A stretch of DNA of 32,898 bases from Streptomyces noursei. Lineage in GTDB: Bacteria; Actinomycetota; Actinomycetes; Streptomycetales; Streptomycetaceae. The notes beneath the pieces are model-generated. The model ran no database searches. It worked only from the letters and a program-made list of their open reading frames with translations, and had not been told where the DNA came from. The stretch lies in NCBI RefSeq assembly GCF_001646665.1, contig NZ_LWBU01000316.1, positions 1-32,898 on the forward strand, read 5' to 3'. Both the position numbers and the translations under genes were made by a program. This document shows, piece by piece, positions 21,522 through 29,947 of the stretch (positions are counted from its first letter, which is position 1; every line of letters begins with the position of its first letter).

Positions 21522-21537
21522 GGTAACACCTGTTACC
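21522..21537 (-). promoter_or_regulatory. toxin-antitoxin operator over a leaderless promoter
   Basis: GGTAACA, CC, TGTTACC form 7-bp perfect arms with a 2-nt centre. On the minus strand the right arm runs into the -10-like TACCAT, which ends 6 nt before the antitoxin ATG. Binding would block transcription. Confidence 0.65.
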
Positions 21538-21561
21538 AGGCCGGGGAGCTTCTCAGCAGGG

Positions 21562-21598
21562 AGCGTCCTCGTACTGGCCAGTACGTCCTCGGGACGCT
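21562..21598. repeat. nested palindrome between antitoxin and array C
   Basis: GTACTGGCCAGTAC (21571-21584) is a perfect 14-bp palindrome nested inside AGCGTCC/GGACGCT arms (21562-21568, 21592-21598). GTCCTC occurs on both sides. It lies upstream of the toxin-antitoxin promoter and beyond the old end of array C. Confidence 0.6.
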
Positions 21599-21682
21599 GC
21601 GTTGGTGCCAGTAGTTGAACGACCCTTCGCGCGCCGGCATGGGTTCCTGGGCACTCGGCGAGCTGGCGCGCTGCGATGTCGA

Positions 21683-22443
21683 TCGGGGCGATCCCCGTGC
21701 GCGGAGAGCAGACCACCGAACCGCAGTACACGGCCAAGGTGAAGGGACCATCCCCGCGTGCGCGGGGAGCAGCGCTGGACCGTACGGGGAAGGGGATCGC
21801 GATGGGGTCCATCCCCGCGTGCGCGGGGAGCAGACCTGAACCTTGTATTCCCGACCGGGCGTCATGGGTCCATCCCCGCGTGCGCGGGGAGCAGCAGCTC
21901 GAAGAGGGCGTGTACCTGGTCCGCCGGGGTCCATCCCCGCGTGCGCGGGGAGCAGCACGGCGAGTGGTCCCTGGCCGTGGCGTGCGGGGGTCCATCCCCG
22001 CGTGCGCGGGGAGCAGACGGGCACCACGGACATCTCCGTGGCCAGTTCGGGTCCATCTCCGCGTGCGTGGGGAGCAGCTAGGCGAGTTCGACGCCCTGCG
22101 CCTGCCGCAGGGTCCATCCCCGCGTGCGCGGGGAGCAGACACGCCTGGAGGCCCCCATGGCCTGGTGCTCGGGTCCATCCCCGCGCGCGCGGGGAGCAGG
22201 ACTCGGGCTGGCTGAAGTTGCTGTTTTCGTTGGGTCCATCCCCGCGTGCGCGGGGAGCAGTGCGGCGGGTGCGGGTCTTGGTGCTCACGGCGGGGTCCAT
22301 CCCCGCGTGCGCGGGGAGCAGTTGGGGCACTGCTCCGCCTCGGCAGCCTCTGCGGGTCCATCCCCGCGTGCGCGGGGAGCAGGCCATGCGCCAGATGATG
22401 GGCGTGTTCGCCCAGGGTCCATCCCCGCGTGCGCGGGGAGCAG
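21683..22443 (-). CRISPR. CRISPR array C (13 repeats, crRNA sense minus)
   Basis: Thirteen 29-nt repeats at exactly 61-bp intervals: the first (21683) is degenerate, then 21744, 21805, 21866, 21927, 21988, 22049, 22110, 22171, 22232, 22293, 22354 and 22415. All twelve spacers are 32 nt. Repeats from 21805 on are near-identical (GGGTCCATCCCC...GAGCAG); the one at 21744 has GGGACC, the form found in array D; 22049 and 22171 have small variants. Decay on the left and a leader on the right (22444) show transcription right to left. The regularity suggests an active array. No spacer was seen to match the window well. Confidence 0.97.
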
Positions 22444-22520
22444 CCTTCCTGACCAGCGAGTCTATGGGCCCCTACCCGATCCACACACCAGCTTCACCGA
22501 AACGGACACAGCGCCCCATA
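22444..22520 (-). promoter_or_regulatory. leader of array C
   Basis: Homologous to the array A leader. Read on the minus strand, TGAAGCTGGT ends 43 nt before the first repeat and CTGGTCA ends 6 nt before it. The same two elements at the same distances occur in the array D leader although the intervening sequence differs. Confidence 0.8.
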
Positions 22521-22538
22521 CCCCTTCAGCGTCGCGAA

Positions 22539-22567
22539 GGGATGATCCCGCGCGTGCCGGGGAGCAG
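22539..22567 (-). repeat. orphan degenerate CRISPR repeat
   Basis: GGGATGATCCCGCGCGTGCC followed by GGGGAGCAG is a 29-nt variant of the array repeat, 95 nt beyond the end of array C and outside its leader, with no partner repeat. It lies between that leader and cas3 with minus-strand crRNA sense. It could be a remnant of an older array or a crRNA-like regulatory element. Confidence 0.7.
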
Positions 22568-22761
22568 GGCCTGGGTCGGCGTACTGGTGGTCGCGGGGAC
22601 TGTCTCCGCATGGGAAGTAGGGCGTGGATGAGAGGGGCACTGCGCGTTCCTGGGTCCGTCCTCGCCCTCGCCGGATATATGCCTATGCCGGCCTGCATGA
22701 TCTGTACGAAGTTTTCGCATACTGCCGTCAACGGGTGTGCTGCCCGTGTATTGATCTTTTT

Positions 22762-25647
22762 ATGGCAGACGGTGGGGGGAGTCGTTCTGGGCTGGGGAGT
22801 CGGCTCGGGGTCGCGGCTTGTTCGGTGTGGGCTAAGCATGATCGCGACTGTGACGGCTGGTTGCCGCTGTGGCGGCATATGGATGACAGTGCGGCTGTGG
22901 CGGGCTTGCTGTGGGATGACTGGCTGCCTGCTGGTGTCCGTCGGTTGATCGCTGAGGGTTTGCCGGGTGGTGAGGATGATGCTCGGCGCCTGGTCGTGTG
23001 GCTGTCTGGCGTGCACGACATTGGTAAGGCAACGCCAGCCTTCGCCTGTCAGGTGGATCAGCTCGCGGACCGGATGCGGTCGGCGGGTTTGGAGATGGGG
23101 ACTGCCCGGGAGCTGGGTGCGGATCGAAAGCTCGCGCCGCATGGGCTTGCCGGGTTGGTGCTCTTGCAGGAGTGGCTGGAGGAGGAGCGCGGGTGGTCGG
23201 GTCGGCAGTCTGGCCAGTTCGCGGTGGTGGTGGGTGGGCATCATGGGGTGCCGCCGGAGCACGGCCAGATCAAGGCGCTGCTGGATCGGTCTCATTTGGT
23301 GTGGTCTTCGGGAGTGAGCAGGGCCGCTTGGCGGCAGGTCCAGGCCGAGTTGCTTGACGCGTGTGCTGTTAAGTACGGGGTTGCGGGGAGGCTGAATGAG
23401 TGGCGTGGGGTGAAGCTGCGGCAGCCGGTTCAGGTGTTGCTGAGCGCGGTGGTGATCGTGGCTGACTGGATCGCCAGTAACCCGGACCTGTTCCCTTACT
23501 TCCCTGAAGGTGCCGGTGTTACCGGGTCCGAGCGTGTGACGGCGGCTTGGCAGGGGCTGAATCTGCCGCGCCCTTGGGTGGCGGCTGAGTCCGGTCAGGG
23601 TGTGGGGGGCTTGTTCTCGGCTCGATTTGCTCTCCCTGCCGGTGCGCGAGTCCGACCGGTTCAGGAGGCGGCGGTTGAGCTGGCGAGGGAGATGGCTGAG
23701 CCGGGGCTGATGGTGATCGAGGCGCCGATGGGGGAGGGGAAGACTGAGGCAGCGTTGGCGGTGGCGGAGGTATTCGCGGCTCGGTCCGGTGCGGGTGGCG
23801 TGTTTTTCGCGTTGCCGACCATGGCGACGGGCAACGCGATGTTCCCCCGGCTTTTGGATTGGCTTGGCCGGCTCCCGGTGGAGGGAGGGGAGCGGCTGTC
23901 GGTGCTGTTGGCGCATTCGAAGGCGGCGTTGAACGAGCGTTTCGCGGAGCTTGTCCGTGCTGGCCGTGGGCGGGTGGTTGCTGCGGTTGATGTGGATGGT
24001 GAGGCGGGTGAGTGGCGGCCGTCGGAGGATCGGCGGCTGGCTTCGGCTGAGCTGGTGGCGCACTCGTGGTTGCGGGGGCGTAAGAAGGCGATGCTGTCGT
24101 CGTTCGTGGCGGGGACGGTTGACCAGTTGCTGTTCGCGGGGTTGAAGAGTCGGCATCTGGCTCTGCGGCATCTGGCGGTGGCGGGGAAGGTCGTCGTCAT
24201 TGATGAGGTGCATGCCTACGACACGTACATGAGTTCCTATCTGGATCGGGCGTTGTCGTGGCTGGGGGCGTATCGGGTGCCGGTGGTGGTGCTGTCGGCG
24301 ACGTTGCCGGCCGGGCGCCGGCGGGAGCTCGCCGAGGCGTATGCCGGTGGCGGGGATTTGGCGAGCGTGTCTAGCGTGGAGGGATATCCGCTGCTCACCG
24401 CGGTGGTTGCTGGCCAGCTGGCCCGTGTGGTGCTGCCCGCGGCGTCGAACCGCGGCGCCGAGGTCACGGTGGAGCGCCTGAATGACGATCTGACTGTCCT
24501 GGTGGACCGGCTGGTTGCGGAGCTTGCTGACGGTGGTTGCGTGCTGGTGGTGCGCAATACGGTCAAGCGGGTGCTGCAGACCGCCAAGGCGCTGCGGGCG
24601 AAGTTCGGTGATGCGAATGTGACGGTTGCTCACTCGAGCTTCCTCGACGCGGACCGGGCGGTGAAGGACGCCGCTCTGCTGGGCAGGTTCGGTCCGCCGG
24701 GCAAGAGCGTGGGCCGTCCTGCCGGGCCGCATGTGGTGGTGGCGAGCCAAGTGGCGGAGCAGTCGCTGGATGTGGATTTCGACCTGCTGGTCAGTGACTT
24801 GTGTCCGGTGGACTTGCTGCTGCAGAGGATGGGGCGCCTGCACCGGCATCAGCGCGGTGGCGGGCAGGCCGACCGGCCGGTGGGACTGCGGACGGCGCGC
24901 TGCTTGGTGACTGGGGTGGACTGGTCTGAACGCGTGCCCGTGCCGGTGCGCGGTTCGGTGGCGGTGTATGGGCTGTATCCGTTGCTTCGGTCTGCTGCGG
25001 TGCTGCTGCCGCACCTGGAGCAGAGGCGTCCTGTGCGGCTGCCCCAGGACATCAGCCTGCTGGTGCAGGGCGCCTACCGGTCTGGTCCGGCCGGGCCGGG
25101 GGAGTGGGCTGAGGCGATGGCCGGTGCGCGGCAGCGGCACGAGGAGCACCAGGCTGACCAGGCCTCGAGGGCGGACGTCTTCCGTATCGAGGAGGTGGGC
25201 AAGGCGGGCCGGCCGCTTTTCGGCTGGGTCGCGGCAGGGGCTGGGGATGCGGATGAGACCCGGGCCGGTCGTGCGCAGGTGCGTGATGGGCGCCAGAGCT
25301 TGGAGGTGGTCGTCGTTCAGCGCCGAGTGGACGGTTCGCTTGCGACGGTGCCGTGGCTGGGGGAGGGGCTTGGCGGTCTTCCTTTGCCGGTCGACGCGGA
25401 ACCTTCGCCGAAGGCTGCCCGGGCGGTCGCCAAGTGCGGGCTGAGGCTCCCCATTCAGTTTTCCTACACGGAGGTGATGGACCGGGCGATCGGTGAGCTT
25501 GAGGAGTTCTATGTGCCGGCCTGGCAGAGGAGTCCTTGGCTTGCTGGCCAGCTGATTCTCGTTCTGGATGCCGATTGTCAGACCCACCTGGCAGGCTACG
25601 CACTCCGTTACAGCCCCGACGACGGCCTTGAGGTGACAAGTGCCTGA
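22762..25647 (+). CDS. cas3: Cas3 HD nuclease-helicase (type I-E)
   Basis: A 961-aa Cas3, the nuclease-helicase recruited by Cascade to degrade target DNA. The N-terminal HD domain has H39 (LWRHMDD), H85-D86 (SGVHDIGK), H127, H160-H161 (GGHHG) and D235 (VADWIASN). The helicase has Walker A APMGEGKT (about 321-328), DEVH (481-484), SAT (512-514) and motif VI QRMGRLHRH (688-696). ATG at 22762 (MADGGG) is preferred because the usual Cas3 N-terminal motif VWAKHD follows soon after; the frame is open further upstream and no good SD is visible. The stop overlaps cas8e by 8 nt. The 194 bases before it beyond the orphan repeat show no gene. Confidence 0.95.
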   Translation: MADGGGSRSGLGSRLGVAACSVWAKHDRDCDGWLPLWRHMDDSAAVAGLLWDDWLPAGVRRLIAEGLPGGEDDARRLVVWLSGVHDIGKATPAFACQVDQLADRMRSAGLEMGTARELGADRKLAPHGLAGLVLLQEWLEEERGWSGRQSGQFAVVVGGHHGVPPEHGQIKALLDRSHLVWSSGVSRAAWRQVQAELLDACAVKYGVAGRLNEWRGVKLRQPVQVLLSAVVIVADWIASNPDLFPYFPEGAGVTGSERVTAAWQGLNLPRPWVAAESGQGVGGLFSARFALPAGARVRPVQEAAVELAREMAEPGLMVIEAPMGEGKTEAALAVAEVFAARSGAGGVFFALPTMATGNAMFPRLLDWLGRLPVEGGERLSVLLAHSKAALNERFAELVRAGRGRVVAAVDVDGEAGEWRPSEDRRLASAELVAHSWLRGRKKAMLSSFVAGTVDQLLFAGLKSRHLALRHLAVAGKVVVIDEVHAYDTYMSSYLDRALSWLGAYRVPVVVLSATLPAGRRRELAEAYAGGGDLASVSSVEGYPLLTAVVAGQLARVVLPAASNRGAEVTVERLNDDLTVLVDRLVAELADGGCVLVVRNTVKRVLQTAKALRAKFGDANVTVAHSSFLDADRAVKDAALLGRFGPPGKSVGRPAGPHVVVASQVAEQSLDVDFDLLVSDLCPVDLLLQRMGRLHRHQRGGGQADRPVGLRTARCLVTGVDWSERVPVPVRGSVAVYGLYPLLRSAAVLLPHLEQRRPVRLPQDISLLVQGAYRSGPAGPGEWAEAMAGARQRHEEHQADQASRADVFRIEEVGKAGRPLFGWVAAGAGDADETRAGRAQVRDGRQSLEVVVVQRRVDGSLATVPWLGEGLGGLPLPVDAEPSPKAARAVAKCGLRLPIQFSYTEVMDRAIGELEEFYVPAWQRSPWLAGQLILVLDADCQTHLAGYALRYSPDDGLEVTSA

Positions 25648-27325
25648 ATCCCAAGGGCCTACCAGCCCGTTAACGTTTGACCTGACCGACTGTCCATGGA
25701 TCCCTGTGCTGTATCTCGACGGCAGCCAGGCGGAACTTTCCTTGCGTGAGGTCTTCGCGCAAGCCGGGCGGATCCGGCGCCTGGTGGGGGAGCTGCCCAC
25801 CGTGGAATTCGCGGTGCTGCGGCTGCTCCTGGCCGTGTGCCACGACGCGCTCGACGGGCCGGCAGACGTCGACGAGTGGGCGGACCTGTGGGACGACGAA
25901 CATTGTTTCGCGCCAGTGGCCGGTTATCTGGATAGCCGGCGGGCCAGGTTCGACCTGCTTCATCCCCTCCAGCCGTTCATGCAAGTGGCAGGCTTGCGCA
26001 CGGCGAAGGACGAGGTCTTCTCCCTCAACCGGATCGTCGCCGACGTGCCGAACGGTGAGCCGTTCTTCAGCTCCCGCCAGCCGTCGGTACCGCGGCTGCC
26101 GTTCGCCGAGGCCGCCCGGTGGCTCATTCACACCCATGCCTACGACACCTCCGGCATCAAGTCCGGAGTCGCCGGGGACGACCGCGCGAAAGGCGGCAAG
26201 GTCTATCCCCTGGGCGTGGGCTGGGCCGGCACCCTGGGCGGGGTCTTCGCCGAAGGCGACACCCTGCGCCAGACCCTTCTTCTGAACCTCATCGCCGACG
26301 ACGCCGGAGGCGGCGGGAACGACCATGATCGGCCAGCCTGGCGTCACGATCCCAGCGGTCCCTCAGCGGTGACGGGCCGGCGACCGGGCGGTGTGCGGGA
26401 TCTGTACACCTGGCAGAGCAGACGGGTACGCCTCCACTTCGACGCCGACGGTGTTCACGGTGTCGTCCTGGGATACGGCGACCCTCTCGCCCCGCACAAC
26501 CAGCACCGTCTTGAGCCGATGACGGCTTGGCGGCGCAGCGCGGCGCAGGAGAAGAAGCGGGGCGAGGCCGTCGTCTACCTGCCCAGGGAGCACGACCCGT
26601 CCCGGGCAGCGTGGCGGGGCCTGGCTGCGCTGATCGTGGACCGGGTGGTGCCCGGGCAGGGCGCTGAGGCGGCGCCGGTGCTGCGACCGGGTGTTCTTGA
26701 GTGGGTGGCAAGGCTGGTGACCGAGGGCGTGCTGCCCCGCGGTTTTCTGATCCGGGCGCGGGTGGTCGGGGCGGTGTACGGCACTCAGCAGTCGGTGATC
26801 GACGAGGTTGTCGATGACCATGTCGCGATGGCTCTGGTATTGCTGCACCGGCAGGACCGTGACTATGCCGTCCAGGCGATCGACGCGGTCAGCGACGCAG
26901 AGAAGGCCGTCCTCGCCCTGGGGGACCTTGCCTCAGATCTCGCCCGCGCCGCCGGCAGCGAGGCCGAAAGCATGAAGGCCACCGCGCAGGAGCGCGGCTT
27001 CGGCGCTCTTGACCATGCCTACCGCACCTGGCTGCGACACCTGGCCGCTGCGGATGACCCCTTCGATCAGCGCCGGCTGTGGCAGCAGCAGGCCCACCGC
27101 ACCGTCCGCACGCTGGGTGAGGAACTGCTCCGCAGCGCGGGAGAGGCCGCCTGGGAGGGCCGGCTGATCACGACCAAGGCGGGCACGGAGTGGCTCAACG
27201 CCGCCCTGGCCGAGGCCTGGTTCCGCGCCCGCCTGAACAAGGCACTCAGCTACCCATTCACATCTCCTGAGCCCAGCGGCGAGGCCGTTTCCGTTCCCGC
27301 TTCACTGCCGAAGGTGTCCGCATGA
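25640..27325 (+). CDS. cas8e: Cas8e (Cse1/CasA), Cascade large subunit
   Basis: A 561-aa large subunit that recognises the PAM and recruits Cas3. The opening FDLTDCPWIPVLYLDG and the following LREVFAQAGRIRRLVGELPT are typical of Cse1. The C-terminal part (about 390-540) is a helical bundle. It is somewhat longer than the 502-aa E. coli protein. The GTG start lies inside the end of cas3 with GAGGTGACAA upstream, and the stop overlaps cas11. Recognition rests on the N-terminal pattern and its place between cas3 and cas11. Confidence 0.95.
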   Translation: MPESQGPTSPLTFDLTDCPWIPVLYLDGSQAELSLREVFAQAGRIRRLVGELPTVEFAVLRLLLAVCHDALDGPADVDEWADLWDDEHCFAPVAGYLDSRRARFDLLHPLQPFMQVAGLRTAKDEVFSLNRIVADVPNGEPFFSSRQPSVPRLPFAEAARWLIHTHAYDTSGIKSGVAGDDRAKGGKVYPLGVGWAGTLGGVFAEGDTLRQTLLLNLIADDAGGGGNDHDRPAWRHDPSGPSAVTGRRPGGVRDLYTWQSRRVRLHFDADGVHGVVLGYGDPLAPHNQHRLEPMTAWRRSAAQEKKRGEAVVYLPREHDPSRAAWRGLAALIVDRVVPGQGAEAAPVLRPGVLEWVARLVTEGVLPRGFLIRARVVGAVYGTQQSVIDEVVDDHVAMALVLLHRQDRDYAVQAIDAVSDAEKAVLALGDLASDLARAAGSEAESMKATAQERGFGALDHAYRTWLRHLAAADDPFDQRRLWQQQAHRTVRTLGEELLRSAGEAAWEGRLITTKAGTEWLNAALAEAWFRARLNKALSYPFTSPEPSGEAVSVPASLPKVSA

Positions 27326-28032
27326 CCACGCCCACCGCCCCCGCCCCATCCAGCCTCACCTCGCCGGCCCAGCGGGTCGGGCAACTCGTCCGCGAGACGG
27401 TCACCGACCTGCAGAGGGACTATCTGGCCGACCGGCCCGCGGCCGTGGCGGCGCTGGCCCGGCTACGCCGCGGTGCGGGCAAGACCTTCGGAGAAGTCCC
27501 CGAGGACCTGTGGGGCCTGATCGACACCGGCCCCCTCCACACCACCCCACCAGGCGCACGGTCGTTGCACGAGACGGAACTTACATGGGCCGAGGACGCT
27601 GTCCACACGGCCCTGACCCTGTGGGCCCTGCATCAGCAGTCACGTGGCAGCGGCATGCACGTCTGCGACACCCGCACCGCCCCTCGAGGGCTGGGGGCTG
27701 CCGCCCGTCGGCTGATGTCGCCCGGGGACGTCGACGAACCCGTACGCAAACGTCTCGTCAGAGCCGGCAGCGCCCCAAGCCTCCCCGCCTTGGCCAGCCG
27801 GCTACGGGACATCGTTCTGCTCCTGCGCCGCGACGACATCGCACTCGACTACGCCCTGCTGGCCGAGCAGCTCTACCAGTGGCAGCAGCCCGGCGGCCGT
27901 GATGCCGTACGTCGCGCCTGGGCACGCTCCTTCCACGCCTACCGCCGCCGCGCCGACGAGCAGCCTGCCGACCAGGCTGGCAACTCCGTCAACGCCGACA
28001 CCACCACGACCACGGACAAGGACGCCTCGTGA
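27322..28032 (+). CDS. cas11: Cas11e (Cse2/CasB), Cascade small subunit
   Basis: A 236-aa helical small subunit, two copies of which line the Cascade belly and steady the R-loop. Cse2-like features are ALARLRRGAGKTFGEVPEDL, HTALTLWALHQQS and the C-terminal LLAEQLYQWQQPGGRDAVRR. It is longer than the 160-aa E. coli protein, with an N-terminal Pro/Ala lead and an acidic Thr/Asp tail. It has ATGA/GTGA overlaps on both sides. Confidence 0.94.
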   Translation: MTTPTAPAPSSLTSPAQRVGQLVRETVTDLQRDYLADRPAAVAALARLRRGAGKTFGEVPEDLWGLIDTGPLHTTPPGARSLHETELTWAEDAVHTALTLWALHQQSRGSGMHVCDTRTAPRGLGAAARRLMSPGDVDEPVRKRLVRAGSAPSLPALASRLRDIVLLLRRDDIALDYALLAEQLYQWQQPGGRDAVRRAWARSFHAYRRRADEQPADQAGNSVNADTTTTTDKDAS

Positions 28033-29228
28033 TCCGCATCTTCCTCGACGTGCACGCCCTGCAAACCGTCCCGCCCAGCAACCTCAACCGCGACGACACC
28101 GGCGCGCCGAAGACCGCGATCTACGGCGGCGTCCCGCGCGCACGCGTCTCCAGCCAGGCCTGGAAGCGTGCCACCCGCGGCTACTTCAAAGACGAGAACC
28201 TCCTGGACCCCAGCGACCTGGGGGTGCGGACCAAGAAAGTTGCCGAAGTCCTGGCCGAGCGGATCACCGGCCTCGATTCCGGCATCGATCAGAAGCAGGC
28301 CCTCGCGCTGGCGGCTGCCCTCATCGAAGCCGCGACCGGTTCGAAGATCGAAGTCCCGAAGCGGAAGGCCGACGCCGCGAAGGACGGCGTGGACGCACCG
28401 GCTCCTGAATCGAAGTACCTGATGTTCCTCAGCTCCCGCCAGCTCGACAACCTCGCCGCCCTTGCTGTGGAAGGCGCCGCGGACATCAAGATGTGGCTCA
28501 AAGACAGGGACAACAAGGCCCGCGCCAAGCAAGCCGCCGACACCCGCCACTCCGTCGACGTCGCCCTGTTCGGCCGCATGGTCGCCGACTCCGCCGACAT
28601 CAACGTCGACGCCGCCGTCCAGGTCGCCCACGCCATCAGCGTCCACCGCGCCGAGACCGAATCCGACTACTACACCGCCGTCGACGACCACAACACCGAC
28701 GCCGAACCCGGCGCCGGCATGATCGGCACAGTCGACTTCAACTCCGCCACCCTCTACCGCTACGCAGCCCTCTCCGTCCACCAACTGGCCGACAACCTCG
28801 GCAAGGGACTGCGCGAGAACGAGCCGCTCACCACTCCCGTGCGCCGCGCCGTCGAAGCCTTCGTCCACGGCTTCGTCGCTTCACTGCCCACCGGCAAGAT
28901 CAACACGTTCGGGCACCACACCCTGCCCGACGCCGTCATCGTCAAGCTGCGCACCACCCGCCCCATCAGCTTTGTCGCCGCCTTCGAAGAGCCCATCGGG
29001 AGCCAGAACGGCGCCGGGCACGTCCGTGAGGCCTCCGGCCGCCTCGCCCAGTTCATCCCCGACATCGAGCGCGCCTTCGGCGACGAGGACTCCACCCTCA
29101 CCTGGGTCCTGCGCGTCGGACCGAACACGGAAAAGCTCTCCGGCATCGGTGAAGAGGCCGCCAACCTGCGTGAACTGGTCACCTCACTCGGCCAGGCCGT
29201 TGCCGAGCGTCTGGACAAGCCCGCATGA
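28029..29228 (+). CDS. cas7: Cas7e (Cse4/CasC), Cascade backbone subunit
   Basis: A 399-aa backbone subunit (six copies per Cascade) that wraps the crRNA spacer. The N-terminus FLDVHALQTVPPSNLNRDD, then GVPRARVSSQAWKRATR, is the hallmark of Cse4. Central LMFLSSRQLDNLA and DVALFGRMVAD fit the family. The C-terminal part is basic-to-neutral and ends in GQAVAERLDKPA. The GTG start and both 4-nt overlaps match the rest of the operon. Confidence 0.96.
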   Translation: MIRIFLDVHALQTVPPSNLNRDDTGAPKTAIYGGVPRARVSSQAWKRATRGYFKDENLLDPSDLGVRTKKVAEVLAERITGLDSGIDQKQALALAAALIEAATGSKIEVPKRKADAAKDGVDAPAPESKYLMFLSSRQLDNLAALAVEGAADIKMWLKDRDNKARAKQAADTRHSVDVALFGRMVADSADINVDAAVQVAHAISVHRAETESDYYTAVDDHNTDAEPGAGMIGTVDFNSATLYRYAALSVHQLADNLGKGLRENEPLTTPVRRAVEAFVHGFVASLPTGKINTFGHHTLPDAVIVKLRTTRPISFVAAFEEPIGSQNGAGHVREASGRLAQFIPDIERAFGDEDSTLTWVLRVGPNTEKLSGIGEEAANLRELVTSLGQAVAERLDKPA

Positions 29229-29947
29229 GCGTGCTCACCCTGAAGTTGGCCGGCCCCCTGCAAGCGTGGGGGGCCTCCGCCCGCTTCGCCCGCCGCACCA
29301 CCGAGTCCGCCCCCACCAAGAGCGGCGTCATCGGCATGCTCGCCGCCGCCAAAGGCATCGCCCGAGGCGACGACCAGGCGCTCGCCGCGCTCAGCTCACT
29401 GCGCTTCGCCGTGCGCGTCGACCAGCCCGGCACACGCCTGCGGGACTTCCACACCGCCCACCACCCCGTCACCGGCAAATCCATGCCCCTGTCCGAACGC
29501 TTCTACCTCGCCGACGCCGTCTTCGTCGCCGCCGTGGAAGGCGACCACACGCTCATCACCGAGCTGCACGACGCCGTACGGCACCCGGTGTACCCGCCCT
29601 ACCTCGGCCGCCGCTCCTGCCCGCCGGCCCACCCCGTCGCACTCACTGTCCGAACAACCGCACTCGAGCAAGCACTGGCCGAAGAAGCCTGGCAGGCAGC
29701 CCGCTGGTACCAGAAACTGCACCACGGCAAGCCGATCGTCAGCTTGACCGTGCTGAGCGAGGCCCGCACGGACGAGCCACACAGCGACCTCCTGCGCGAC
29801 CAGCCCGTCAGCTTCGCCCCCGAACACCGACGGCACGATCTGCGCGGCGTCGTCACCACCGCAGTCGACATCCCCGCGCCGTGGGCTGCCAAACGGCCGG
29901 TGCCTACACATGACCCCTTCGCGGCCCTGACGGAGGACAGCGCCTGA
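29225..29947 (+). CDS. cas5: Cas5e (CasD), Cascade 5'-handle subunit
   Basis: A 240-aa Cas5 that binds the 5' handle of crRNA. It begins with the Cas5 signature LTLKLAGPLQAWG and continues ARFARRTTESAPTKSGVIGM, which is typical. The conserved Tyr/Leu/Arg segment YPPYLGRRSCPPAHPV follows at about 120-135. The handles to be bound differ between arrays here (see findings). It overlaps cas7 by 4 nt and shares one base with cas6e (TGATG). Confidence 0.95.
   Translation: MSVLTLKLAGPLQAWGASARFARRTTESAPTKSGVIGMLAAAKGIARGDDQALAALSSLRFAVRVDQPGTRLRDFHTAHHPVTGKSMPLSERFYLADAVFVAAVEGDHTLITELHDAVRHPVYPPYLGRRSCPPAHPVALTVRTTALEQALAEEAWQAARWYQKLHHGKPIVSLTVLSEARTDEPHSDLLRDQPVSFAPEHRRHDLRGVVTTAVDIPAPWAAKRPVPTHDPFAALTEDSA

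Noticed and set aside
22383..22414. 12-nt match of the newest array C spacer to about 208-219
   Set aside because: A 12-nt match is expected by chance among this many spacers in a GC-rich 33-kb window.
21676..22631. Open frames running through array C and similar frames in arrays A and D (repeated SPRARGA or CSPRTRGW peptides)
   Set aside because: They only translate CRISPR repeats and spacers.
22462..25800. Minus-strand open frame of over 1100 codons opposite cas3
   Set aside because: Arg/Pro/His-rich shadow; the plus strand carries all Cas3 motifs.
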